From contig NZ_JALKFT010000006.1 of assembly GCF_023242945.1 (NCBI RefSeq), positions 62,001 to 126,000 on the forward strand: 64,000 nucleotides of DNA, in the 5' to 3' direction. This DNA comes from Frankia umida. GTDB taxonomy: Bacteria; Actinomycetota; Actinomycetes; Frankiales; Frankiaceae. Each line of letters starts with the position of its first letter. The stretch's first letter is position 1. The position numbers and the translations under genes are program-made. Of this stretch, positions 8,273-17,931 are shown piece after piece. Below the pieces are notes generated by a model. The model had not been told where the DNA came from, searched no databases, and saw only the letters and a program-made list of their open reading frames with translations.

Positions 8273-9127
8273 CTATCCGGTGATGGGGGTCGCGCCGGTG
8301 GCGGTGGTGACGAGCCGCTCGTAGGCGGCGCGGCTGGTCGTCTCGGCGCCGAGTCCCTGGGGTTTGCTGGCACCGTGGTAATCGCTCGAACCGGTGGTGA
8401 ACAGGTCGAGGTCGGCGGCCAGGGCGCGCAGGCGGTGCCGTTCGTCGTCGTCGTGGTCGGGATGATCGACCTCGAGGCCACCGAGCCCGACGGCGGCCAT
8501 CCGCTCGATCACCTCGGGGCCGACGGTGACACCGCGCCGGCTCGCATAGGGATGCGCGAACACGCTGACCCCGCCCGCGGCGCGGATCAGCTCCAGCGTC
8601 CGCCACACGTCCGGCTGCTGTTTGCCCACGTGGTACGGCCCGCCGGGGCCGATCCAGGAGCGGCTGAACGCCGCGTCCACGCTGGGTACCAGGCCGGCTT
8701 CGACCATCGCGGCGGCCACGTGCGGCCGGCCCACCGTGCCGCCGGCCAGCTCGCTGACCCGTTCCCAGCGCACCGGGTGCCCGTCGGCGTGCAGGAGTTC
8801 CACCATCCGACGGGCCCGGGTGACCCGGTGCCTGCGGACCTCGGCCCGTTCGGCGGCGAACGTGGGCTCCGCCGGGTCGAACAGGTAGGCCAGCACGTGC
8901 AGGGCGATCCGCCGCTCGTCCACCTGCACGTAGCAGGAGATCTCCGCGCCGGGCACGAGGACCAGCCCGCGGGGCAGCGCGGCGGCGGCCGCGTCGATCC
9001 CGGCGGTCGTGTCATGATCGGTCAGCGCGACGACGGCGAGCCCGGCGGTCCCGGCGCGGCGCACCAGTTCCTGGGGGGCGTCCAGCCCGTCCGACGCGGT
9101 GGAATGGGTGTGCAGGTCGATCGTCAC
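8273..9127 (-). CDS. PHP-domain phosphoesterase (YciV/TrpH type)
   Basis: The 284-residue protein has the PHP metal-site motifs in order: DLHTHSTASDG at the N-terminus, LTDHD near residue 37, PGAEISCY near 60, FAHPY near 190 and SSDYHG near 250. These residues bind three divalent metals. Characterised relatives hydrolyse nucleoside 3',5'-bisphosphates or short RNA ends, so a role in nucleotide turnover is likely but inferred. The start GTG lies 10 bases after the aldehyde dehydrogenase stop, so the two are probably co-transcribed. Confidence 0.87.
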   Translation of the reverse strand: MTIDLHTHSTASDGLDAPQELVRRAGTAGLAVVALTDHDTTAGIDAAAAALPRGLVLVPGAEISCYVQVDERRIALHVLAYLFDPAEPTFAAERAEVRRHRVTRARRMVELLHADGHPVRWERVSELAGGTVGRPHVAAAMVEAGLVPSVDAAFSRSWIGPGGPYHVGKQQPDVWRTLELIRAAGGVSVFAHPYASRRGVTVGPEVIERMAAVGLGGLEVDHPDHDDDERHRLRALAADLDLFTTGSSDYHGASKPQGLGAETTSRAAYERLVTTATGATPITG

Positions 9128-9137
9128 CGTTCGATCG

Positions 9138-10580
9138 TCACAGGTCCAGGCCGGTGAGGACGAGAACTCGCTCCTCGGTGAGATCGGTCATGGCCGAACG
9201 CAGGCCCTCCCGGCCGATGCCGGAGTTCTTCGTCCCGCCGTAGGGCATCTGATCGGCCCGGTAGGACGGGACGTCCCCGACGACGACGCCGCCGACGACG
9301 AGCTCGCGGTGGGCGCGGAACGCGGTCGCGAGATCGTGGGTGAACACCCCGGCCTGAAGACCGAACGCGCTGTCGTTGATCCGGGCGAAGCCGTCGTCGA
9401 CCCCGTCGACCGGGGCGACGACGATCACCGGCCCGAACACCTCCTCGCGGACCAGCCGGGCCGACTCGGACACACCGGTCAGCACCGCGGGCGCGACGCT
9501 GGCACCGGTGCGGGTGCCGCCGCAGTGCAGGGTGGCGCCGGCCGCGACCGCCTCGCCGATCCAGGTCTCGACCCGTTCGGCCGCGGCGGTGTCGATGAGC
9601 GGGCCGACGTCGGTGGCCGGATCGCTGGGATCGCCGTCGCGCAGCGCCCGCACGGCGGCGAGGATCTCGCCGAGCAGCTCGTCGTGCAGCGACCGGTCGA
9701 CGTAGACCCGTTGCACGGCGATGCACGACTGCCCAGCCTGGTAGTTCGCGAACAGCGCGATGCGCCCCGCGGCCCGGGTCAGGTCCCCGGGGGCGTGGAA
9801 GTCGGGCGCGACCAGCACCGCGCCGTTGCCGCCCAGTTCCAGGACGACCTGCTTACGTGGCACCGCGTCCCGGATCGACCAGCCGACCGGACCCGACCCG
9901 GTGAACGACACCACCGGCAGCCGCGGGTCGGCCACCAGCGCGCCGACCACGTCGTTGTCGACGGTCAGCACCGAGAAGGCACCGGCGGGCAGATCGGTCT
10001 CGGCGAGCAGTTCACCGAGCAGCAGCGACGACAGCGGGGTGCGCGGCGCGGGTTTCACGATGATCGGCGCCCCGACGGCCAGCGCCGGCGCGACCTTGTG
10101 CGCCACCAGGTTCAGTGGAAAGTTGAACGGGGCGATGCCCAGCACCGGCCCACGTGGGAAGCGCCGCGACAGCGCCAGACGGCCCTCGCCGGTCGGGTCG
10201 GTGTCGAGCCGGGTCAGGTCGCCGGCGAACCGGCGGGCCTCCTCCGCTCCCCAGCGAAACGTCGAACTGGCCCGGGCGACCTCGGCCCGTGACCAGGTCA
10301 GCGGCTTGCCGCTCTCCGCGGTGATCAGCCGGGCGATCTCGTCGCCGCGCCGGGCGATCTCCCGGGACACATGCCCGAGCGCGGACGCGCGCACATGCGC
10401 CGGCAACGCCGCCAGCTGCGAGGCGACCGCCGCCGCGGCGGCGACAGCCTGCTCGACCTGCGCCGCGGACGGTTGGGCGACCGTGGCCACCAGCGCACCG
10501 TCGTAGGGATGGCGCACCTCGAGCTCCGCCGTACCCTGCGCCGGCCGGCCCGCGAGCCAGAACGGCCGGACCTCAGCCAT
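9138..10580 (-). CDS. NAD(P)-dependent aldehyde dehydrogenase, possibly succinate-semialdehyde type
   Basis: The 480-residue protein has the complete aldehyde dehydrogenase core: PFNFPLNLVAHKVAPALA (cofactor site), FTGSGPVG, the general base E248 in LELGGNG and catalytic C286 in AGQSCIAVQRV, then EEVFGPV near the C-terminus. It oxidises an aldehyde to its acid in the cytoplasm. It is divergent from a GABA-transaminase-like gene 249 bases away. Together they could convert GABA to succinate semialdehyde and then succinate, an inference from context. The ATG at 10580 has no strong ribosome site. The identical strand extends as a long open frame to 12308, but that part is antisense to the transaminase and not coding. 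Confidence 0.88.
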   Translation of the reverse strand: MAEVRPFWLAGRPAQGTAELEVRHPYDGALVATVAQPSAAQVEQAVAAAAAVASQLAALPAHVRASALGHVSREIARRGDEIARLITAESGKPLTWSRAEVARASSTFRWGAEEARRFAGDLTRLDTDPTGEGRLALSRRFPRGPVLGIAPFNFPLNLVAHKVAPALAVGAPIIVKPAPRTPLSSLLLGELLAETDLPAGAFSVLTVDNDVVGALVADPRLPVVSFTGSGPVGWSIRDAVPRKQVVLELGGNGAVLVAPDFHAPGDLTRAAGRIALFANYQAGQSCIAVQRVYVDRSLHDELLGEILAAVRALRDGDPSDPATDVGPLIDTAAAERVETWIGEAVAAGATLHCGGTRTGASVAPAVLTGVSESARLVREEVFGPVIVVAPVDGVDDGFARINDSAFGLQAGVFTHDLATAFRAHRELVVGGVVVGDVPSYRADQMPYGGTKNSGIGREGLRSAMTDLTEERVLVLTGLDL

Positions 10581-10829
10581 CACGCATCTTTGTGGTCGGC
10601 TCCCTGTTCGGCGGCGAAGCGGTTCAGAGGTCATCCTAGGCGCATCCCGTCGCCGGGAGTGGCCATCCACGCCCGGGTCGGGCACTGTCGTGGGCCTGCC
10701 CACCGGCGGGCCCGTCCGTCGTGGCCGCGGGCCGACGCCCGGGCGGACTGCCTGCGGCGATGGCCGACTGACGGGTGACCGGCGGGTGGGCTGGCCGGTC
10801 TGAGGAGACACCCTGGAGGTGCCGAGCCG

Positions 10830-12212
10830 ATGGACGAACCAACGCTTTCGGTGTCGGGTCGAGGCGGGTCGGGGCTGCCCCAGACCCGCCGCCTGGTCAC
10901 CGAGATTCCCGGCCCGCGTTCGCGGGCGCTGTCGGCCAGACGGGTCCGATCCGTGGCCCGCGGGGTGAGTTCGACGATGCCGGTGTTCGCGCGGGCGGCG
11001 GGCGGCGGCGTCGTGGTCGACGTCGACGGCAACACGCTCATCGACCTTGGCTCGGGCATCGCCGTCACCGGTGTCGGCAACGCCGCCGACGAGGTGGTCG
11101 CGGCCGTGGCCGCGCAGGCGGGCCGGTTCACCCACACCTGTTTCATGGTCACGCCGTACGAGGAGTACGTCGGCGTCTGCGAGGCGCTGGCCCGGCTGGC
11201 CCCCGGCGGTTTCGAGAAGCGCTCGGCCCTGTTCACCTCGGGTGCGGAGGCGGTGGAGAACGCTGTCAAGATCGCCCGGTCGGCGACCGGGCGTGGCGCC
11301 GTCGTCGTCTTCGAACACGCCTACCACGGCCGGACCAACCTCACCATGGCCATGACCGCCAAGGCCATGCCGTACAAGGCCGGTTTCGGCCCGTTCGCCC
11401 CGGAGATCTACCGGCTGCCGCTGGCCTACCCCTACCGCTGGCCGGGCGGGCCGCAGCACTGCGGCGAACAGGCCGCCGCCCAGGTCATCGACCTGATCCG
11501 CACCGAGATCGGGGCCGGGGCGGTGGCCGCCCTGGTGATCGAGCCGATCCAGGGCGAGGGGGGTTTCATCGTGCCCGGCACCGGTTTCCTGCCGCGCCTG
11601 GCCGAGTTCTGCGCGGACGCGGGCATCCTGTTCATCGCCGACGAGGTGCAGACCGGCTTCGCCCGCACCGGCACGATGTTCGCCTGCGAGGACGAGAACA
11701 TCGTCCCCGACCTGATCGTCACCGCCAAGGGCATCGCGGGTGGCCTGCCGCTGTCCGCCGTCACCGGCCGCGCCGAGATCATGGACGCCCCGCAGATCGG
11801 TGGTCTCGGCGGCACCTTCGGTGGCAACCCGGTGGCCTGCGCGGCGGCACTGGCGACCATCGACCTGATCGAGTCCGGTGACCTGGCCGGCCGGGCCCGC
11901 CATATCGCCGAACTCGCCCTGCCCCGGCTGCGCGCCCTCGCGGACCGGTACGACGCCATCGGCGACGTCCGGGGCCGGGGCGCGATGCTCGCCGTCGAGA
12001 TCGTGCGCGGCCAGGGCGACCACAGCCCCGACCGGGCGCGGGCGGCCGCCGTCGCCGCCGCCTGCCATCGCCGCGGCCTGATCGTCCTGTCCGCCGGTAC
12101 GTGGGGCAACGTCCTGCGCCTGCTGCCACCCTTCGTGATCAGCGACGAGCTTCTGCTGGACGGCCTGGACGTCCTGGCCGAGGCCTGCGCCGAGATCCTC
12201 CCCACCCGCTGA
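10830..12212 (+). CDS. gabT: 4-aminobutyrate aminotransferase (class III, PLP)
   Basis: The 460-residue protein is a class III aminotransferase: LFTSGAEAVENAVKIAR binds the cofactor phosphate, HAYHGRTNLTMAMT follows, FIADEVQTGFARTG carries the aspartate that contacts the pyridine ring, and K300 in LIVTAKGIAGG should form the Schiff base. The N-terminal ISR-like RSVARGVSSTMPVF and the FGGNPVACAAAL segment match GabT rather than ornithine transaminase, although the substrate remains inferred. It should move the amino group of GABA to 2-oxoglutarate. A divergent aldehyde dehydrogenase supplies the next step. The ATG at 10830 follows a GAGGTGCCGAGCCG stretch. Confidence 0.87.
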   Translation: MDEPTLSVSGRGGSGLPQTRRLVTEIPGPRSRALSARRVRSVARGVSSTMPVFARAAGGGVVVDVDGNTLIDLGSGIAVTGVGNAADEVVAAVAAQAGRFTHTCFMVTPYEEYVGVCEALARLAPGGFEKRSALFTSGAEAVENAVKIARSATGRGAVVVFEHAYHGRTNLTMAMTAKAMPYKAGFGPFAPEIYRLPLAYPYRWPGGPQHCGEQAAAQVIDLIRTEIGAGAVAALVIEPIQGEGGFIVPGTGFLPRLAEFCADAGILFIADEVQTGFARTGTMFACEDENIVPDLIVTAKGIAGGLPLSAVTGRAEIMDAPQIGGLGGTFGGNPVACAAALATIDLIESGDLAGRARHIAELALPRLRALADRYDAIGDVRGRGAMLAVEIVRGQGDHSPDRARAAAVAAACHRRGLIVLSAGTWGNVLRLLPPFVISDELLLDGLDVLAEACAEILPTR

Positions 12213-12475
12213 CCCCACCCGCTGACCGGCGGGCCGCCGCGGTTCGGACACGGTGAGTGTCGACGTGCGCCGACGTGTACTGGGCGGGTACCCGGCGGTT
12301 GAGGGCATCTATGCAGGTGGGGGCACTGATGGGGGGCTGAGGGGGCGGGACGGGATGATTGCTGGCGGAAATGGCGGGAACAGTCAGTACGGAATCGCCG
12401 AAGTCCGGCGGTTCAGGTCCGTCCGATTCACGGGTGATGGCCGGTGCGAACGGCCGTCGCACTAGGAGGCGCTCG

Positions 12476-13120
12476 GTGACCAGTGCCGCGGTCTGCCCAC
12501 GCTGTCTTGCGGAGCTTCGTCCGCCCGATCTGTGGAACAGCCAGTATCGATGCGAGCGGCACGGGGAGGTGAGTCCGTACCGGGCCGCGGTCTCCTCACG
12601 CGAACAGGCGCTGCACATGCTGGCGACGACGTCGACGGTGCCGGTGTGGCTGCCCGATCCGATGCCGGTGCACTGGTATGTCAGTGGTGTCGGCTGGGCC
12701 GGCGACGAGCGCAGCGGCCCACGCGCGAGCGCGCTGGCCGCGGCCGGACCGTGCCCGCTGGGCGGGCCGGCGGAGATGGTGCTGGTCGCGGAGTCACCGG
12801 GAATCGGGCTCGGCGCCCGGCTGGCGGGCATTCAGGGCCCCGACCCCGAGGCGCTGCCGGGTGCTCCGGAGGCGAAGGTGGAGGCGGCGGGGCATCCGAC
12901 GGCGATGTGGCCGGTGGCCGTACCGCCCGATCGGGCGGCGTTCGTCGGTGAGGCGCGCGGGGTCTGGCTGTGGCTGGTGCTGTGGCCGGCGGACGCGGCG
13001 CTGATCCTGCTCGAGCATCTGGTCCTGCGCGACGTCCGGGACGCCCCGGAGATCGGCGACCGGTCCTTCTTCGGCGCCGTCAGCGAACACCTGGCCACCG
13101 GCCGCTTCGCCGCCCACTAA
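12476..13120 (+). CDS. DUF6758 family protein of unknown function
   Basis: The 214-residue protein opens with CPRCLAELRPP and YRCERHGEVSPY, a likely zinc site, and continues with PVHWYVSGVGWAGDERSG, LVAESPGIGLGARLAGI and GEARGVWLWLVLWP. This order of motifs is the DUF6758 family found beside mrp, MgtE-like and PHP genes in Streptomyces. No enzymatic function is established. The GTG at 12476 was chosen because AGGAGG lies six bases upstream; the frame is open further upstream to about 12359. It lies between gabT and the lipid-kinase gene on the same strand, with gaps of 263 and 81 bases, so it is probably transcribed alone. Confidence 0.82.
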   Translation: MTSAAVCPRCLAELRPPDLWNSQYRCERHGEVSPYRAAVSSREQALHMLATTSTVPVWLPDPMPVHWYVSGVGWAGDERSGPRASALAAAGPCPLGGPAEMVLVAESPGIGLGARLAGIQGPDPEALPGAPEAKVEAAGHPTAMWPVAVPPDRAAFVGEARGVWLWLVLWPADAALILLEHLVLRDVRDAPEIGDRSFFGAVSEHLATGRFAAH

Positions 13121-13201
13121 CTTGTCGCCGCCGACCCACCGGGCCCCGCCGGTCGGATCGGGCGTCCCGCCTTCACCGCGGCGGCGGTCGGCGGTGCAAC
13201 G

Positions 13202-14224
13202 GTGTGGAAAGCTGGCGCGGTGGTGGATCGTGGGCGGTTGACCGTCGTCGTCAATCCGAGTGCGGGGCGGGGCCGGGCGCTGCGGGTGCTGGCGCCGGTC
13301 TGCGCCGAACTCGCCCGGTGGGCGCCGGATGTGCGGGTCGCGCCGACGCGGGATCTGGCGCACGCCGGCGAACTGGCGGCGGGGGCGACAGCGGCGGGAC
13401 GCGTGGTGGTCGCGCTCGGCGGGGACGGCCTGGCCGGGGCGGTCGCGGGCGCGGTGGCCCGCCTGGGTGGGGTGCTGGCCGTCCTGCCGGGCGGTCGGGG
13501 CAACGACTTCGTCCGGGGGCTGGGGCTGCCAGATGATCCGCGCCAGGTGGCGGCGAGCCTCGCGCAGGCCCGTGAGCTGCGTGTCGACCTGCCCGAGGTG
13601 GACGGGCGACCGTATCTGGGTATCGCCAGCGTCGGCTACGACTCCGACGTCCAGGTGATCGCCAACCGGGCCCGGCTGCTGCGCGGACGCAACGTCTACA
13701 CCTATGCGACGCTGCGGGCGCTCGCCGCCTGGCGGCCGGTGCGGTTCACCGTCACCGTGGACGACGCGGCGCCCCGTGAGCTGTACGGATACACGGTGGC
13801 GGCGGCGAACTCGGCCTACTACGGCGGCGGGATGAGGTTCGCCCCGGACGCCGACCTCACCGACGGCCTCGTCGAGGTGGTGCTCGTCTCCGACGCGCCG
13901 AAACGCACCTTTCTCGCCCTGTTCCCCCGGGTCTTCACCGGACGGCACGTGCACACCCGCCACGTCGAGGTGCTGCGTGGCCGCGAGGTGCGCATCAGCG
14001 CCGACCGACCGTTCGACGTCTACGCCGACGGCGACCCGCTGGCCCCGCTACCCGCCCGCATCGTGGTCCGTCCGCGCGCGTTGCGCCTGCTCGTCCCGTC
14101 CAGCGCCAGCGTCGTCACGGGTGCCGGTGGGGACGCCCCTGCCGGTCGGGACGCCCCTGCCGGTCGGGACGCCCCTGCCGGTCGGGACGCCACCACCGGC
14201 AGGGATGCCGAGGCCGGGGTCTAG
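13202..14224 (+). CDS. Diacylglycerol kinase-like lipid kinase
   Basis: The 340-residue protein has the DAGK catalytic fold: VVVNPSAGRGRA near the start, VALGGDGLAG (the GGDG nucleotide motif) and VLPGGRGNDFVRGLGLP, then the C-terminal beta-sandwich with ADGDPLAPLPARI. It should phosphorylate diacylglycerol or a related lipid at the inner membrane face. The last 35 residues are an (DAPAGR)n tail from an 18-bp repeat and are probably not needed for catalysis. The GTG at 13202 lacks a clear ribosome site; GTG codons at 13220 and 13223 are alternatives. The TAG stop at 14222-14224 lies within a CTAG that also supplies the stop of convergent ctaD. Confidence 0.87.
   Translation: MWKAGAVVDRGRLTVVVNPSAGRGRALRVLAPVCAELARWAPDVRVAPTRDLAHAGELAAGATAAGRVVVALGGDGLAGAVAGAVARLGGVLAVLPGGRGNDFVRGLGLPDDPRQVAASLAQARELRVDLPEVDGRPYLGIASVGYDSDVQVIANRARLLRGRNVYTYATLRALAAWRPVRFTVTVDDAAPRELYGYTVAAANSAYYGGGMRFAPDADLTDGLVEVVLVSDAPKRTFLALFPRVFTGRHVHTRHVEVLRGREVRISADRPFDVYADGDPLAPLPARIVVRPRALRLLVPSSASVVTGAGGDAPAGRDAPAGRDAPAGRDATTGRDAEAGV
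14130..14211 (+). repeat. 18-bp in-frame tandem repeat at the 3' end of the lipid-kinase gene
   Basis: GGGACGCCCCTGCCGGTC occurs three times exactly (14130-14147, 14148-14165, 14166-14183), followed by degenerate copies to about 14211. It encodes repeated DAPAGR hexapeptides. Confidence 0.92.
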
Positions 14225-15978
14225 GGCTGCTCGGGCGCCTCGCGGGTGGGGGCGACGGTGGGCGCGGGGGTGGGGGTGAACTCCGGGGTGGCGTGGTAGT
14301 CGATGGAGCCGGCGACCTGGGGGTAGTGGACGTCGAAGGCGGGACGTTCGGAGCGGATCCGCGGAAGCACGGTGAAGTTGTGCCGGGGCGGCGGGCAGGA
14401 GGTGGCCCACTCCAGCGAGTTGCCGAAGCCCCAGGGATCGTCGACGGCCGCCAGCGGGCCGCGGCGGTAGGAATGCCACAGGTTGTACAGGAACGGCAGT
14501 GTGGAGATGGCGAGCAGGAACGACCCGGCGGTCGACAGGGTGTTCAGAGTGGTGAATCCATCCGATGGTCCGTAGTCGGCGTACCGGCGGGGCATACCGC
14601 GCAGGCCCAGCCAGTGCTGCACCAGGAACGTGCCGTGGAAGCCGAAGAACACCGTCCAGAAATGGACCTTTCCGAGACGGTCGTCCATCATGCGGCCGGT
14701 GGCCTTGGGGAACCAGAAGTAGGTGCCGCCGAACGCGGCGAACACAACGGTGCCGAACACGACATAGTGGAAGTGGGCGACGACGAAGTAGCTGTCGCTG
14801 ACATGGAAGTCGATCGGTGGGCTGGCCAGCAGCACACCGGTCAGCCCGCCGAACAGGAACGTGACGAGGAAGCCGAGGGCGAACAGCATCGGTGTCTCGA
14901 AGGTGAGCTGCCCACGCCACATCGTGCCGACCCAGTTGAAGAACTTGATCCCGGTGGGCACCGCGATGAGGAAGGACAGGAACGCGAAGAAGGGCAGCAG
15001 CACCGCGCCGGTGACGAACATGTGGTGCGCCCACACGGCCACCGACAGCGCGCCGATGCCGATGGTGGCGAACACCAGACCCTTGTAGCCGAACAGCGGC
15101 TTGCGGGAGAACACCGGCAGGATCTCGCTGATGATCCCGAAGAACGGCAGGGCGATGATGTAGACCTCGGGATGCCCGAAGAACCAGAACAGATGCTGCC
15201 AGAGTATGGCGCCGCCGTTGCCGGCGTCGAACACGTGTGCGTTGAACCGGCGGTCGGCCTCGAGCGAGAGCAGCTGCGCGGCCAGCACCGGGAACGCGAC
15301 CAGCACCAGGATGGACGTGACCAGGAACGTCCAGCAGAACATCGACAGCCGGAACATCGTCATGCCCGGCGCCCGCAGGCACAGAATAGTGGTGATCATG
15401 TTGACGCCGCCGAGGATGGTGCCCAGACCCGAGACGACCAGCCCGAGAATCCACAGATCTGCACCGGGCAGCGGGGAGTAGACCTTGCCGCTGAGCGGTG
15501 CGTAGGCGAACCAGCCGAAGTCGGCGGCGCCGTCCGGGGTGAGAAACCCCGAGATGACGACGAGTCCGCCGAACAGGAAAAGCCAGTACGACAGGGCGTT
15601 CAGGCGGGGAAACGCCACATCCGGCGCGCCGATCTGCAGGGGTACCAGCAGGTTCGCGAACGCGAAGGCCAGCGGTGTCGCGAACAGCAGCAGCATGACC
15701 GTGCCGTGGATCGTGAACAGCTGGTTGTACTGCTCGTTGGAGAAGAACTGCAACCCTGGCCGGGCGAGCTCCGAGCGCATCATGACGGCGAGCATCCCGG
15801 CGAACAGGAAGAATCCCATCGACGTCACGAAGTACATGACCGCGATGTCCTTGTGGGACGTCGTGCGCAGGTAGCCGAGCAGGTTCGACCGTGGCCGGCG
15901 GTGGGCCGCGAGGTCCGGCTCCGAGATGGATCGAATGACCGGGCCCGAAGGGTTCGGCGGCTCCTCGACGATCGTCAC
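14221..15978 (-). CDS. ctaD: Cytochrome c oxidase subunit I (aa3 type)
   Basis: The 585-residue polytopic protein is heme-copper oxidase subunit I. It has the heme a ligand in FTIHGTVMLLLF, HPEVYIIALPFFGIISEI (CuB histidine and cross-linked tyrosine), AHHMFVTG (two more CuB histidines) and VVAHFHYVVFG (heme a and a3 ligands). About twelve membrane helices are evident. It reduces oxygen to water and pumps protons in the membrane. The GTG at 15978 was chosen because CCGGGAG lies six bases upstream; the frame extends to a TTG at 16032. No other oxidase subunit genes flank it, which is common for actinobacterial ctaD. The stop overlaps that of the convergent lipid-kinase gene. Confidence 0.96.
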   Translation of the reverse strand: MTIVEEPPNPSGPVIRSISEPDLAAHRRPRSNLLGYLRTTSHKDIAVMYFVTSMGFFLFAGMLAVMMRSELARPGLQFFSNEQYNQLFTIHGTVMLLLFATPLAFAFANLLVPLQIGAPDVAFPRLNALSYWLFLFGGLVVISGFLTPDGAADFGWFAYAPLSGKVYSPLPGADLWILGLVVSGLGTILGGVNMITTILCLRAPGMTMFRLSMFCWTFLVTSILVLVAFPVLAAQLLSLEADRRFNAHVFDAGNGGAILWQHLFWFFGHPEVYIIALPFFGIISEILPVFSRKPLFGYKGLVFATIGIGALSVAVWAHHMFVTGAVLLPFFAFLSFLIAVPTGIKFFNWVGTMWRGQLTFETPMLFALGFLVTFLFGGLTGVLLASPPIDFHVSDSYFVVAHFHYVVFGTVVFAAFGGTYFWFPKATGRMMDDRLGKVHFWTVFFGFHGTFLVQHWLGLRGMPRRYADYGPSDGFTTLNTLSTAGSFLLAISTLPFLYNLWHSYRRGPLAAVDDPWGFGNSLEWATSCPPPRHNFTVLPRIRSERPAFDVHYPQVAGSIDYHATPEFTPTPAPTVAPTREAPEQP

Positions 15979-16068
15979 GCGCGGCTCCCGGAGTTTGACT
16001 GTCGCAACAGTCCGCAAGCCTAGCGTGACCAAGGGTATTCGTCTGGTGGCGGCGCAGGGGTGGGTGGG

Positions 16069-17793
16069 TCAGGCGGAGTGGGCGGTGCGGTGGCCGTCCT
16101 CGACGATCCAGGTGGCATCGGTGGTGACGGGGGAGTCCGGGCGGTCGGAGTCGGCGACGACGCGCTGGTCGGCGCGGCACTGCGTCGGGGTGAGCCGGAA
16201 CCGGGTGTAACCGCGTCGGTCACCGCGGAAGTAGCGCACATGCGGGTTGAACCGGGCGTTGTTCTCCCGCACGAAGTCGTCGCTGATCAGGAAGAACGCC
16301 GAGCTGATCGACGTGCAGACGAACTCGGTGGCGACCGCCGGGGTGTCCGGCCGGTCGAAGTCGACCCGCAGGTCGTTCACCCACGCGCAGTGCAGGTCAC
16401 CCGAGAGCACGACGGGGTTGGACACCCTGCTGTCGCGCACCCCGGTCAGCAGGCGCTGCCGGTACGGCCGGTAGCCGTCGTTCTGGTCGAGGTTGGTGAG
16501 CAGCTCCGTGCCGCCGGTGGGGAGCTGGCCGTCGAGCTGGGCCATCATCGTCTGCTGGGCGATGAGGTTCCACCGGGTGCGTGAGGCGTCCAGACCCGCG
16601 CGCAGCCAGCGCTCCTGGTCGGCGCCGGCCATCGTCCCGTCGAAGTCGGTGCGGCCCAGTTCGGCCGGACCGATCGCCGAGGGATAGTCGCCGGGGGTGC
16701 GGGTGCGGTACTGGCGGGTGTCCATCACGTTGAACGTGGCCAGGCTGCCGAACGTGAGCCGGCGGTAGATCCGCAGGTCGGGGGAGCCGGGGTTGAGCTC
16801 GGCGCGGATCGGCATGTGCTCGTAGTAGGCCTGGTAGGCGGCGGCGCGCTGGCGGGCGAACCGGGCCGGGTCCTGATGCCTGGCGCCGGTGTCACCGGGC
16901 TCGTCGACGAGGCCCGAGTAGTTGTTCTCGACCTCGTGGTCGTCCCAGGTCACCACCCACGGGGCCGCGTGGTGGGCGGCCTGCAACGCCGGGTCGGCCT
17001 TGTACTGGCCGTACCGGTTGCGGTAGTCGGAGAGGGTCTGCAACTGGTCGAGGCCGAGGGTCTGCGGTGTGGTGTGGAGCCGGTCGGGGAAACGGCTGTC
17101 CGGGTCGTACTCGTAGATGTAGTCGCCGACGTGCACGACCAGGTCCGGATGGTCGGCGGCGATCGCGTCGAACGCCGGCCAGTAGCCGTTCTGGAAGTCC
17201 TGGCAGGACACCAGCGCGAAGCTCAGCGACCCGCTGGCCGCCGCCGCCCCACCGGAGGCCGGCGCCGCGGCCGTGCGGGTGCGACCCACCGGGCTGAGCA
17301 CCGTCCCGGCGCGGAAACGGTAGTAGTAGTCGCGTCCCGGCTCCAGCCCGCGGACGTCGACGTGCACCGAGTGCGCGAAAGCCGCCTGCGCCGTCTGCGT
17401 GCCGGCACGGACCACCGAGGCGAACCGCTCGTCGGTCGCGATCTGCCAGTCGACGGGGACGTCCCGGGACGGCATACCACCGCCCTGCGTCGGCTTCGGG
17501 GCGAGCCGCGTCCACAGGATCACCCCGTCCGGCAGCGGATCGCCGCTGGCCACGCCGAGCCCGAACACGCCGTCGGACACCCCCGGCACGGGCGTCGGCG
17601 CGCGCAGGGTCGGCACCGGGGACGGAGTCGTACCGTTCGAGGTGCTGCAGGCGGCGAGGCCGATCCCGCCGAGCGCCGCGCCACCGAGGCCCAGCCCACC
17701 GAGCAGCAGCGACCGCCGGTGGGGTCGCGCGCCGGCACCCTGGGCCGGCTGGGCGCGGGCGGGGGAGACGGCGTCGCCTCGATCACGGCTCAC
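16069..17793 (-). CDS. phoD: PhoD-family alkaline phosphatase, Tat-exported
   Basis: The 574-residue protein begins with a twin-arginine signal (PHRRSLLLGGLGLGGAALGG) and a possible lipobox ending LAACS, so it may be a Tat-exported lipoprotein. The mature part has the PhoD N-terminal domain (FGLGVASGDPLPDGVILWTR) and the metallophosphatase motifs SCQDFQNGYWPAF, VHVGDYIYEY, WDDHEVENNY and SGDLHCAW. It should release phosphate from phosphodiesters or monoesters outside the membrane, helped by calcium and iron in characterised relatives. The start is GTG at 17793. Both neighbours are on the same strand but separated by 90 and 138 bases. Confidence 0.93.
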   Translation of the reverse strand: MSRDRGDAVSPARAQPAQGAGARPHRRSLLLGGLGLGGAALGGIGLAACSTSNGTTPSPVPTLRAPTPVPGVSDGVFGLGVASGDPLPDGVILWTRLAPKPTQGGGMPSRDVPVDWQIATDERFASVVRAGTQTAQAAFAHSVHVDVRGLEPGRDYYYRFRAGTVLSPVGRTRTAAAPASGGAAAASGSLSFALVSCQDFQNGYWPAFDAIAADHPDLVVHVGDYIYEYDPDSRFPDRLHTTPQTLGLDQLQTLSDYRNRYGQYKADPALQAAHHAAPWVVTWDDHEVENNYSGLVDEPGDTGARHQDPARFARQRAAAYQAYYEHMPIRAELNPGSPDLRIYRRLTFGSLATFNVMDTRQYRTRTPGDYPSAIGPAELGRTDFDGTMAGADQERWLRAGLDASRTRWNLIAQQTMMAQLDGQLPTGGTELLTNLDQNDGYRPYRQRLLTGVRDSRVSNPVVLSGDLHCAWVNDLRVDFDRPDTPAVATEFVCTSISSAFFLISDDFVRENNARFNPHVRYFRGDRRGYTRFRLTPTQCRADQRVVADSDRPDSPVTTDATWIVEDGHRTAHSA

Positions 17794-17931
17794 AGCTTCG
17801 GGAGCGTAGCCGCCGATCGGGCCCGTACGCGGACCGCATCGTCCGGACGCGTTGTTCTTCGGCTGTTCTTTGCTTTCTGTTGCCCTACGTCGCCCCTGCC
17901 CCGGTCGCGGACGGACCCTGCGGGCGGCGGG

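Noticed and set aside
9138..12308. A 1056-codon minus-strand open frame covering the GABA-transaminase region
   Set aside because: Only the part up to 10580 matches aldehyde dehydrogenase; the rest is antisense to a strong class III aminotransferase and has no domain.
12253..12465. A 70-codon Gly-rich open frame upstream of the DUF6758 gene
   Set aside because: No ribosome site and unremarkable composition; the strong AGGAGG belongs to the downstream gene.
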